From the NCBI GenBank assembly GCA_023411445.1, contig JAEYOT010000155.1:1-7695 (forward strand): a stretch of 7,695 bases of DNA. The letters are read 5' to 3'. Origin of the DNA: Pseudomonadota bacterium (GTDB lineage Bacteria; Myxococcota_A; Polyangia; Polyangiales; Polyangiaceae). Below the pieces are notes generated by a model, which saw only the letters and a list, made by a program, of their open reading frames with translations, was not told where the DNA came from and did no database searches. Positions 1-5,112 of this stretch are shown here, one piece after another. Numbering within the stretch: position 1 is the stretch's first letter; the number at the start of each line of letters is the position of its first letter. The position numbers were made by a program, and so were the translations under genes.

Positions 1-194
1 GAATCACCCCCGCAGCCTACGAGCGACGTGGCCCCGGCGAGCGTGGCGCCGAACGCGAAGGTCGCCGCGCGGCTCATGCGGCGCGGCAACACCGGCGCGA
101 CCGGTGGCAGCGCGAGCGCAGCGCTACAAAACGGACACTCGCTCTCCTGCTGACGAACGTGCCGCGCGCAGTGCGGACAAGGCACCAAGGTCAT
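1..194 (-). CDS. Zinc-ribbon/lipobox protein, N-terminal part (runs off left edge)
   Basis: The first 64 residues are visible; the rest lies beyond position 1. I do not recognise a named family. Residues 1-24 form a compact zinc-ribbon-like knuckle with CPHC (C6, C9) and CPFC (C20, C23). After a proline-rich linker comes a pair of arginines (R38-R39), a hydrophobic stretch of about 18 residues (43-60) and an LVGC lipobox with C61 as the would-be lipidated cysteine, followed by GGD. The second half therefore resembles a Tat-type lipoprotein signal. The ATG overlaps the stop codon of the radical SAM gene (ATGA, 191-194), and GGGAGGA lies 6 nt upstream at 201-207 inside that gene, so translation is probably coupled. 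A cytoplasmic metal-binding head before an export signal is odd. One inferred reading is that the head is a leader recognised by the upstream radical SAM enzyme. Start and reading frame are well supported; function is not. Confidence 0.75.
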   Translation of the reverse strand, partial: MTLVPCPHCARHVRQQESECPFCSAALALPPVAPVLPRRMSRAATFAFGATLAGATSLVGCGGD

Positions 195-1468
195 ACCGTC
201 TCCTCCCGAAGCTCGAACCTACCATAGTCGAAAGGCGCACCCGGCGCCATCGCCACGCGCGACACCACCTCGCGCACCCCGCGCCGCTGCATCTCGAGCG
301 CGCGATGATGGCAATATGGATTGTTACCGGCGCGGCCGAAAAACACGAAGCTGGTCCAGGTGCAGCCCGCCCGGCATTCGTCGGCGTAATAACAAGTACG
401 GCAGAAGCCCCACAGATCCTCCACCGTGCGATCGCGGGTGTAGCGCAGCGGCGCCGAGCGCTCCCAAATGTCCTTGAGCGAGGCGTCGCGGATATTTCCG
501 CCCGTCCACGCTTCGGTCGGCAGCGACGGGCAACCCTTGATCGCGCCGTCCGCTTCGATGCCGAGCGTGCCGCGCCCTGCCCCGCAGGACGCGCCGTGAC
601 CGCGCGGCATGGTGCCCTTCAGCGCCGTCTCGTACGGGCCAAAGTAGCCGATGTTGTTCCCCGGCCAGATCCGGACGCCAAGCTCCTCGGCTCGCGCTTT
701 GAGCTGCCCCAGCAGCGGGAACAGCTCCAGCATGTCGTACGGCTGGAACAGCACGTCCGGCTCATCGGCGGCGCGCCCCATCGGCACCGTGAGCTGCAGC
801 TGCCAGCTGTGGCCACCGTGCTGAGCCAGCGCCTCCAGCAACTCCGGCAGCTCCGGCAGCGTGAGGCGATTGATCTGCGTATTGGTCGACACGCGCACTC
901 CGGCCGCACGCAAATGGTCCATCGCTTGGAACGCAGCCCGGTACGAGCCTTTCACGCCGCGCAGGCGATCGTGCGTCGCCTCGCTGCCGTCGATCGACAC
1001 GCTCACGGACTCGAGTCCCGCTTCCTTGGCCTGGCGCGCGCGCTCGGCCGTGATGCCCCGACCTCCGGTGGTCATGGTCGCGGACATGCCGCGGCGCCGG
1101 ATCTCCCGCACGATCTCGGTCCAATCATCTCGCAGGTACGCCTCGCCGCCGATCAGCGTGACCTCCATCACGCCCAGGTCCGCCATCTGCCCGACCAAGT
1201 CCAGGCACTCTGCCGTCGACAGCTCGTCTTCGCGCGCGTGACCGGCGCGTGAGCCGCAGTGGCGACACGCTAAGTCGCACGCCAGCGTGATCTCCCACAC
1301 CGCGTAGATCGGGCGCGCTTGCACGTCTTGCGGCCGGACCGTGTCGGCCAGCGGCAGGCGGCGGAGCGCACGCGGCGCCGCCGGTGCGATCGGCAGCTGC
1401 CGTGGCCGCGGGCGCTCCAGCTCCGCCGCACGCTGTTCGGGAGTCAGTACGTCGGGCCCCTTCACCAT
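191..1468 (-). CDS. Radical SAM/SPASM-domain protein, probable peptide or protein maturase
   Basis: The product has 425 residues. A radical SAM core begins at about residue 54: CDLACRHC supplies the CxxxCxxC [4Fe-4S] cysteines C64, C68 and C71, and GGE at 107-109 fits the SAM-binding motif. The C-terminal part has the full seven-cysteine SPASM pattern CX9-15GX4C-gap-CX2CX5CX3C-gap-C, with C295, G308, C313, C356, C359, C365, C369 and C386, enough for two auxiliary clusters. SPASM enzymes typically modify peptides (RiPP maturases) or proteins (anaerobic sulfatase-maturating enzymes); some act on small molecules. The next gene overlaps the stop by 4 nt and is the natural substrate candidate. An in-frame TAA 12 nt upstream makes ATG 1468 the earliest ATG start; no Shine-Dalgarno precedes it, and the promoter-like sequence upstream suggests a leaderless mRNA. 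I vaguely recall similar myxobacterial enzymes annotated as maturases of small motif-bearing peptides, but could not check. Class is certain; reaction and substrate are unknown. Confidence 0.95.
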   Translation of the reverse strand: MVKGPDVLTPEQRAAELERPRPRQLPIAPAAPRALRRLPLADTVRPQDVQARPIYAVWEITLACDLACRHCGSRAGHAREDELSTAECLDLVGQMADLGVMEVTLIGGEAYLRDDWTEIVREIRRRGMSATMTTGGRGITAERARQAKEAGLESVSVSIDGSEATHDRLRGVKGSYRAAFQAMDHLRAAGVRVSTNTQINRLTLPELPELLEALAQHGGHSWQLQLTVPMGRAADEPDVLFQPYDMLELFPLLGQLKARAEELGVRIWPGNNIGYFGPYETALKGTMPRGHGASCGAGRGTLGIEADGAIKGCPSLPTEAWTGGNIRDASLKDIWERSAPLRYTRDRTVEDLWGFCRTCYYADECRAGCTWTSFVFFGRAGNNPYCHHRALEMQRRGVREVVSRVAMAPGAPFDYGRFELREETV

Positions 1469-1474
1469 GCTGAA

Positions 1475-1502
1475 TGGTTACAGATGCCGCGCCGACATTC
1501 AA
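1475..1502 (-). promoter_or_regulatory. Candidate promoter of the radical SAM gene (leaderless)
   Basis: Reading the minus strand, TTGAAT (1502-1497) is followed by a 16-nt spacer and TAACCA (1480-1475). The expected transcription start, about 7 nt beyond the -10, falls at or next to the A of the ATG at 1468. That matches the absence of a ribosome binding site. The -10 match is poor (TA only), so this rests mainly on spacing and context. Confidence 0.35.
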
Positions 1503-1507
1503 TGTCG
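1493..1507. promoter_or_regulatory. 15-bp perfect palindrome, candidate operator
   Basis: CGACATT, one central base, then AATGTCG: a perfect two-fold symmetric site centred at 1500, i.e. 32 nt upstream of the radical SAM ATG. It covers the candidate -35 box, the position expected for a repressor or a class II activator site. It is too short in loop to form an RNA hairpin with all seven pairs, so a DNA-binding dimer is the better reading. The regulator is unknown and not encoded in the window. Confidence 0.4.
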
Positions 1508-1515
1508 CCGCCGAA

Positions 1516-1550
1516 AGCGCCCGGAGCATGAAAATTCCAAGCCGGGCGCT
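1516..1550 (-). terminator. Hairpin after rsgA, possible terminator
   Basis: AGCGCCCGG (1516-1524) and CCGGGCGCT (1542-1550) form a perfect 9-bp, almost all-GC stem with a 17-nt AT-richer loop. It begins 23 nt past the rsgA stop codon and lies before the radical SAM promoter region, where transcription should end. Only a TTT follows the stem on the minus strand, so it is not a textbook intrinsic terminator. It could also block exonucleases or be a regulatory structure. Confidence 0.4.
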
Positions 1551-1573
1551 CTCGAGCAAAGCTGGCTCGTGGA

Positions 1574-2716
1574 CTAGCTGCGCCCCTTCTCTCTCATGCG
1601 CTCCCGCGCCGCCCGCGCGATCACCTTGCGCCGCTGCTGCTGCTCGGAGCGCAGCCGCACGTCCACGCGAGCTTGCTGGTAGCGGAGCTCCCGTGCCAGC
1701 TTGTGCGCGTGCTCGAGCCGCTCGCGCGAGAGGCTGCCCCCCTCCACCGCCGCCGCCACCGCGCAGCCCGGCTCCCCTTCGTGACGACAGTCGCGGAAGT
1801 GGCAAGCCCCAGCCAAGGCGTCGATCTCTTCGAAGCCGCTGGAGCTCACGTCCGTGTCAGCGTCGGCCCATAGCGCTAGCTCACGCATGCCGGGCGTGTC
1901 CATCAAGAGCGCGCCGCTCGACAAGCGCAAGAGCTGGCGCTCGGTGGTGGTGTGACGGCCGCGCGTGTCGCCCGCCCGCTCCGCGCCGATGCGCTGCGCC
2001 TGCTCGCCGAGCAAGGCGTTCACCAGCGTGGACTTGCCAACGCCGGAGGAGCCGAGCAGGACGGCGCTGGTGCCGGCGGGCAGCTCCTGCAGCAGCGGCT
2101 GAAGGCCCAGGCCGGTCTGCGCGCTCACGAGCAGCACGCGCGCGCCGTGCAGCTCGTCCTTCAAATCACGCACGCGCTCTTCAGCCAGCTCTGCCGGCAG
2201 CACGTCCGCTTTGTTCACCAGCACCAGCGCCGGCACCTGGCTAGCGCGCGCCATGCGCAAGTAGCGCTCGAGGCGCCGTGGATTGAGCGCGCGGCGCTGC
2301 GCGTGCGCGCTGGTGTCCAAGGCGGTCAAGGCTGCCACGATGCAGCACAGGTCCACGTTGGCGGCCAACGTTTGCGCGCGCGACGAGCCGAACACCTCCA
2401 CGCGGCGCAGCACGCTTTGTCGCTCCAGCACGCGCTGCACGCGCCCCACCGGCTCGGCAGGCGCCAGCACCACCCAGTCGCCCACCGACGGGCGCTCGTC
2501 GTGCGAGAGCTCGTGCTCGAGGCGACCGCTCAGTGAGGCGCGGCGAGCGCCGCTCGCGGTGAGCACTTCGTATTCGCCGCGTCGCTCACAGGCGATGCGG
2601 CCCACCACGCACTCGGCGAGGGTCGCGTCGTCGCCCTCGGCCAAGGCGTGGAGTTGCTGCAAGAAAAAAGGCGTCAAACCCAGCTCGATGAGCTCGGGCG
2701 CATGAAACTCGAACAT
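1574..2716 (-). CDS. rsgA: Ribosome small subunit-dependent GTPase RsgA
   Basis: RsgA (YjeQ/EngC) is a cytoplasmic GTPase that binds nascent 30S subunits and acts as a late assembly checkpoint. The family's circularly permuted G-motif order is present. Counting from the upstream ATG at 2734: NKAD (174-177, G4), SAQ (204-206, G5), GSSGVGKST (228-236, G1 P-loop), RGRHTTT (258-264, G2 region) and DTPG (279-282, G3). The C-terminal zinc finger is intact with C311, C316, H318 and C324, preceded by an OB-like N-terminal domain and followed by an arginine/lysine-rich helical tail. I prefer the second ATG (2716, 380 aa) because AGGGG sits 6 nt upstream of it; ATG 2734 (386 aa) has no ribosome site and would read through that Shine-Dalgarno. 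A short upstream ORF and several inverted repeats lie in its leader. Confidence 0.96.
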   Translation of the reverse strand: MFEFHAPELIELGLTPFFLQQLHALAEGDDATLAECVVGRIACERRGEYEVLTASGARRASLSGRLEHELSHDERPSVGDWVVLAPAEPVGRVQRVLERQSVLRRVEVFGSSRAQTLAANVDLCCIVAALTALDTSAHAQRRALNPRRLERYLRMARASQVPALVLVNKADVLPAELAEERVRDLKDELHGARVLLVSAQTGLGLQPLLQELPAGTSAVLLGSSGVGKSTLVNALLGEQAQRIGAERAGDTRGRHTTTERQLLRLSSGALLMDTPGMRELALWADADTDVSSSGFEEIDALAGACHFRDCRHEGEPGCAVAAAVEGGSLSRERLEHAHKLARELRYQQARVDVRLRSEQQQRRKVIARAARERMREKGRS

Positions 2717-2724
2717 CGAAAACC

Positions 2725-2738
2725 CCTGATGCATCAGG
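2725..2738. promoter_or_regulatory. 14-bp palindrome over the rsgA ribosome binding site
   Basis: CCTGATGCATCAGG is perfectly self-complementary. On the rsgA mRNA its 3' arm includes the AGG of the AGGGG Shine-Dalgarno (2727-2723) used by ATG 2716. A 5-bp stem with TGCA loop could partly mask the ribosome site; alternatively it is a dimeric protein operator just upstream of the gene. The palindrome itself is certain, its role is not. Confidence 0.35.
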
Positions 2739-2748
2739 TTGCGGCTGA

Positions 2749-2771
2749 GATCGCGCGCCGTGCACGCGATC
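2749..2771. repeat. 7-bp inverted repeat in the rsgA leader
   Basis: GATCGCG (2749-2755) and CGCGATC (2765-2771) are exact inverted copies around a 9-nt loop. The repeat sits between the short upstream ORF and the rsgA ribosome site. In GC-rich DNA such repeats also arise by chance; I list it because it is one of three paired elements in this 163-nt leader. Confidence 0.3.
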
Positions 2772-2831
2772 GGGTGATCCGCGCGAGGCGAATCGACGGT
2801 GAGCCTCAGCCGCGTAGCGACCGAGGTGGTT

Positions 2832-2879
2832 TCAGCAGCGTCCGCAGAAAGAGCGGACGGCGATGGCTTGGGCAGTCAT
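2832..2879 (-). CDS. 15-codon upstream ORF (candidate leader peptide of rsgA)
   Basis: ATG 2879 is preceded by AGAAAGGAG (2894-2886) with a 6-nt spacer, the strongest ribosome binding site in the window. It opens a 15-residue reading frame, MTAQAIAVRSFCGRC, ending in TGA at 2832-2834. A perfect hairpin (2839-2859) lies inside the coding part, just before the stop. The ORF ends 115 nt upstream of the preferred rsgA start and is in a different frame. This layout resembles translated leaders whose ribosome position controls a downstream gene, but there is no run of repeated codons beyond the two cysteines near the end, so the sensed signal, if any, is not obvious. It could equally encode a small peptide of its own or be a chance ORF. 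Confidence 0.45.
   Translation of the reverse strand: MTAQAIAVRSFCGRC
2839..2859 (-). repeat. Hairpin inside the upstream ORF
   Basis: CGTCCGC (2839-2845) and GCGGACG (2853-2859) make a perfect 7-bp GC-rich stem with a 7-nt loop. No T-run follows on either strand, so it is not an intrinsic terminator. Translation of the 15-codon ORF would unwind it, the behaviour expected of an attenuator element. Confidence 0.35.
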
Positions 2880-2969
2880 TCGGGGCTCCTTTCTGCGTTA
2901 GGGTTCGTCCGAAGCTCGGAACTCATCCAGCTTCTCACAGCTTTTTGCGGTCCGCAAGCCGGGCCCAAA

Positions 2970-3764
2970 TCACAAGCGACCGCGCGAGCTTTCCGCGAGG
3001 GCGCGGTGCGGGGCGAGCCCTTCATCCGTCATGGTGGCCAGCTGCTTGGGGCGATAGCCGCTGCTGATGGCCTGCACCGTGATGCGCCGCCCCTCGGCCG
3101 TGAACAGCACGCGGTAGTCCTTCAGCGCTAGCACACCGCCTGTCCCCACCTTGCGGATGCGGCGATAGGGGTGCGGCTCCGGACCCAGCTCCAACACCTG
3201 CCGGATCGCAGGCTCGAGCTCCACCTGAAAGCCGCTCAAGATGGCCAGCTCCGCCTGCGCCTGCTCCGAGAACAGAACCTCGAAGGCCTGCAGCGGATCT
3301 TTGGGGATCACCTGCTCGTCCAACCAACCGTGGCCGGCGCCCACGCGCGAGTCCGCGTACGGAATGTACGGCTTGATGTCGAGCACAGGCGTGCCGTCCA
3401 ACAGGTCGATGCCCTTCAACGATAGCGTGAGGCCGTCGATACCGCTGAGCTCCACCAAGCTCATGCCGATCGGGTTCGGGCGGTGCGGCGAGCGCGTCGC
3501 GAACACGCCGCGGCGCTGGGTGCTGCGCGGCGGCAACACCTTCGGGCGCCAACCCACGGCGCGATCGAACCAAAATAGCAGCCAGATGAAGCGGAAGGTC
3601 GACAGATCTTCGAGCGCGTGCTCGAAGTCCCTCCCGCTGTAAAGCTGGACGCTTCCATCTGCCGCTTCGGGCACGCCGGGCTGGCGCGGCGCCTGCATCT
3701 TCTCCGTGAAGGGCGAACGCACGACGCCGATCGGCTCGAGGGTGAGGACGCGCTTGTCACTCAT
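2970..3764 (-). CDS. trmO: tRNA (t6A37-N6)-methyltransferase TrmO (TsaA/YaeB family)
   Basis: TrmO uses SAM to N6-methylate threonylcarbamoyladenosine at position 37 of tRNA-Thr (m6t6A), fine-tuning decoding. The 264-residue product has the family features: IGVVRSPF (12-19), the conserved core RRGVFATRSPHRPNPIGMS (84-102) and DGTPVLDIKPY (123-133) in the SAM-binding beta-barrel domain. The C-terminal part (about 196-232) carries a divergent EPHPYRR...KDYRVLF segment, corresponding to the usual C-terminal motif. A tail of about 30 residues follows. It is somewhat longer than the E. coli enzyme, as I recall about 235 residues. ATG 3764 overlaps the stop of the preceding membrane-protein gene by 8 nt (3757-3764), so it is probably coupled to the sigma-factor operon. 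Family assignment is firm; the substrate is taken from the family. Confidence 0.93.
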   Translation of the reverse strand: MSDKRVLTLEPIGVVRSPFTEKMQAPRQPGVPEAADGSVQLYSGRDFEHALEDLSTFRFIWLLFWFDRAVGWRPKVLPPRSTQRRGVFATRSPHRPNPIGMSLVELSGIDGLTLSLKGIDLLDGTPVLDIKPYIPYADSRVGAGHGWLDEQVIPKDPLQAFEVLFSEQAQAELAILSGFQVELEPAIRQVLELGPEPHPYRRIRKVGTGGVLALKDYRVLFTAEGRRITVQAISSGYRPKQLATMTDEGLAPHRALAESSRGRL

Positions 3765-4125
3765 GCTGCTGTGCCGGGATCACCCGGACGGGCTGCGGGG
3801 TGTTGTCGACAGGCCCTGGCTCACCCGAGAGCGGCGTGAGCAGCGCGTAGATGATGCCGAGCACGGCCAGCATCATCAGGCTCGTGATCAGGTACGTATT
3901 GATCGGCGGGTGACGACTGGTAGACCAGCCATCCGCGTAGAATTTGCCGCGGCTACGCTCGCGCAGCTTGCGCTGAAAGCCGCTCAGCACGTCGGGCGGG
4001 GCCTGCTCGAGCTTGCCGCCCTTCAACGCCGAGAGCAGGTCCGCGCTCAGCTCCTCGCCGGCCGCCGCTCTCGGCTCTTCGCCGGAGCCCGCTAGGGCTC
4101 GCTGCTCTTCGTCGGCCTCGCTCAT
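3757..4125 (-). CDS. Small single-pass membrane protein, probable anti-sigma or sigma partner
   Basis: The 122-residue protein has an acidic, Ala/Glu-rich N-terminal part (1-30), a predicted amphipathic, charged region (about 28-62) ending in RERSRGKFYADGWSTS, one strong transmembrane segment (about 77-97) and a short proline-rich extracytoplasmic tail (98-122). There is no signal-peptide cleavage motif, so an N-in orientation is likely. Its ATG overlaps the ECF sigma stop by 4 nt (ATGA, 4122-4125), the classical position of an anti-sigma factor. However, it has no cysteine or histidine pattern of a zinc-binding anti-sigma (ZAS/zf-HC2) domain, so the anti-sigma role rests on position, topology and size only. 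The GKFYADGW segment looks conserved-type and may be the sigma-binding or functional core. Its stop overlaps trmO by 8 nt. Confidence 0.8.
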   Translation of the reverse strand: MSEADEEQRALAGSGEEPRAAAGEELSADLLSALKGGKLEQAPPDVLSGFQRKLRERSRGKFYADGWSTSRHPPINTYLITSLMMLAVLGIIYALLTPLSGEPGPVDNTPQPVRVIPAQQHE

Positions 4126-4727
4126 CTGGCCTTCTCTCCCATCTTACGCTCGACGGCTTGTTTCAGCATCGCGCGCGCGCGATGAAGCCGACTCTTCACG
4201 GTCCCGTCCGGCAAGCCCGTGACCTCGCTCAGCTCCTCGTAGCTCAGGTCCTCCACGTCGCGCAGGATCAGCACCTCGCGAAAATCCGGATCCAGCTCGA
4301 CGATGCAGGCGTGCACCACGCGCTCGAGCTGCATGCCCTCGACCATCTGATCGGGGCGCGCCACGTCGCCGGAGGTCACGCCGCTACCAGCGCTCAGCTC
4401 CGAGCGATCCGCCAGCGCCTCGTACTCGTCTTGCGCCTCGCTCCGCCGGCGCTTCAAGTACTTGACCCGGTTCTTACACAGGTTGACGGCGATGCGATAA
4501 ATCCACGTGCTCAGCTTGGAGTCCCCGCGGAAGGTCCCGACCGCCTTGAACACCTGGACGAACACCTCTTGCGCCATGTCCTCGGCTTCGTCGCGCCGGC
4601 CCAGCATGCGCAAGAGGATGCGAAAGACTCGCTCTTGGTACAGCACCACCAGCTCGTTGAAGGCCCGCTCGTCTCGCGACGCCAGCCGCGCAATGAAGCG
4701 CGCTTCTTCCTTGTCCTCGGGCTCCAT
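4122..4727 (-). CDS. ECF-type RNA polymerase sigma factor (RpoE-like)
   Basis: ECF (sigma-70 group 4) factors direct RNA polymerase to stress or envelope regulons and are held by a membrane partner. From ATG 4727 the 201-residue protein has sigma region 2 at about 18-90 (AFNELVVLYQERVFRILLR, then DEAEDMAQEVFVQVFK and the STWIYRIAVNLCKNR -10-binding helix), a linker of about 40 residues, and region 4 at about 135-190 (LDPDFREVLILRDVEDLSYEE, GLPDGTVKSRLHRAR, the -35 helix-turn-helix). A GTG at 4832 would add 35 residues without family similarity, with lower third-position GC and no ribosome site; I prefer 4727, although it too lacks a clear Shine-Dalgarno. It is followed with overlap by the small membrane protein and trmO, forming a three-gene operon. 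The exact ECF subgroup cannot be assigned by eye. Confidence 0.94.
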   Translation of the reverse strand: MEPEDKEEARFIARLASRDERAFNELVVLYQERVFRILLRMLGRRDEAEDMAQEVFVQVFKAVGTFRGDSKLSTWIYRIAVNLCKNRVKYLKRRRSEAQDEYEALADRSELSAGSGVTSGDVARPDQMVEGMQLERVVHACIVELDPDFREVLILRDVEDLSYEELSEVTGLPDGTVKSRLHRARAMLKQAVERKMGEKAR

Positions 4728-4849
4728 CTCGAGCTGAACCGCGACCGTACCATCCCCGACAACCAAACGGCCGGCGGGTTCCCAGCCCCGTCGCAGCGCC
4801 CAATAATCCGGCCCGGAAACCGCACTCGCCACCCCGGCCTACAAGCAGC

Positions 4850-4877
4850 TTGACGCTACCGCTGGACGTTGTACGCA
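4850..4877 (+). promoter_or_regulatory. Candidate promoter of tRNA-Gln
   Basis: TTGACG (4850-4855, five of six matches to the -35 consensus) is followed by a 16-nt spacer and TACGCA (4872-4877), a weak -10. The predicted start near 4884 leaves a leader of about 11 nt before the tRNA, a sensible distance. The region is shared with the leader of the divergently transcribed sigma gene. Confidence 0.4.
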
Positions 4878-4894
4878 TGCGGCCCCCGACTTAC

Positions 4895-4965
4895 TCCGGT
4901 GTCGTCTAAAGGCAGGACAAGGGACTTTGAATCCCTGAATCGTGGTTCGAATCCATGCACCGGAA
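4895..4965 (+). tRNA. tRNA-Gln, anticodon TTG
   Basis: All arms fold. Acceptor TCCGGTG/CACCGGA (4895-4901 with 4958-4964) has seven Watson-Crick pairs. The D arm is GTCT/GGAC; the anticodon stem AGGGA/TCCCT encloses the loop CTTTGAA with anticodon TTG at 4927-4929 (reads CAA). The variable loop is four bases, and the T arm CGTGG/CCATG holds the loop TTCGAAT. The discriminator is A4965. The genome continues CCC rather than CCA, so the 3' CCA must be added by tRNA nucleotidyltransferase. This is the only gene on the plus strand. Confidence 0.96.
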
Positions 4966-4980
4966 CCCAGCCTCCCTGAA

Positions 4981-5008
4981 GGGTGCTGCCACTGCCGCAG
5001 CCCCCTTT
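4981..5008 (+). terminator. Possible weak terminator after tRNA-Gln
   Basis: GGGTGCTG (4981-4988) can pair with CAGCCCCC (4998-5005) with one mismatch across a 9-nt loop, followed by TTT. It lies 15 nt beyond the tRNA, where processing and termination signals are expected. The U-run is short, so support is limited. Confidence 0.3.
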
Positions 5009-5065
5009 GCAGCAGGCTCACGTAGCGGGGCCAGGTGCCGCTGAGCGCCGCGCCTCGCGGACGTA

Positions 5066-5082
5066 CTACCCACGCTGGGTAG
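5066..5082. repeat. Perfect 7-bp hairpin downstream of the yceI-family gene
   Basis: CTACCCA (5066-5072), loop CGC, TGGGTAG (5076-5082). On the minus strand it lies 30 nt after the YceI-family stop, and flanking GCGG/CCGC can lengthen the stem around a bulge. It has no following T-run, so it may be a non-canonical 3' end structure for that gene or a DNA-binding palindrome. The stretch 4966-5112 between the tRNA and this gene otherwise shows nothing I can name. Confidence 0.35.
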
Positions 5083-5112
5083 CCGCCCGCGATGTGACCC
5101 GCGCTCGCGCCG

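Noticed and set aside
104..1252. 382-residue plus-strand open frame opposite the radical SAM gene
   Set aside because: It is His/Arg/Ala-rich with no recognisable domain and lies antisense to a gene with full catalytic motifs; an antisense shadow of GC-rich coding DNA.
1474..2244. 256-residue plus-strand frame opposite rsgA
   Set aside because: Composition dominated by Ala, Arg, Pro and Ser; opposite the conserved GTPase motifs of rsgA.
2720..2879. The 15-codon ORF as a selenoprotein read through TGA
   Set aside because: The frame stays open after the TGA, but the continuation looks non-coding, no SECIS-like element was evident, and open frames are common at this GC content.
2941..2960. TTGCGG/CCGCAA repeat next to a run of T as a terminator for trmO
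   Set aside because: The T-run is on the wrong side for the minus-strand transcript (it reads as A after the stem), and the stem would have almost no loop.
2648..3067. Plus-strand frame covering the rsgA-trmO gap
   Set aside because: It overlaps the ends of both flanking minus-strand genes, has no ribosome site, and its sequence shows no domain; I see no plus-strand gene in the gap.
4728..4832. 35-residue N-terminal extension of the sigma factor from GTG 4832
   Set aside because: No Shine-Dalgarno, lower third-position GC than the body of the gene, and the sigma-2 domain starts normally after ATG 4727. It remains possible but less likely.
4895..4965. tRNA-Gln as an integration site for a mobile element
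   Set aside because: No integrase, no second copy of the tRNA 3' end and no shift in composition are visible in the window.
4839..5021. 60-residue minus-strand frame across the tRNA
   Set aside because: It runs antisense through the complete tRNA-Gln gene and has no ribosome site or similarity.
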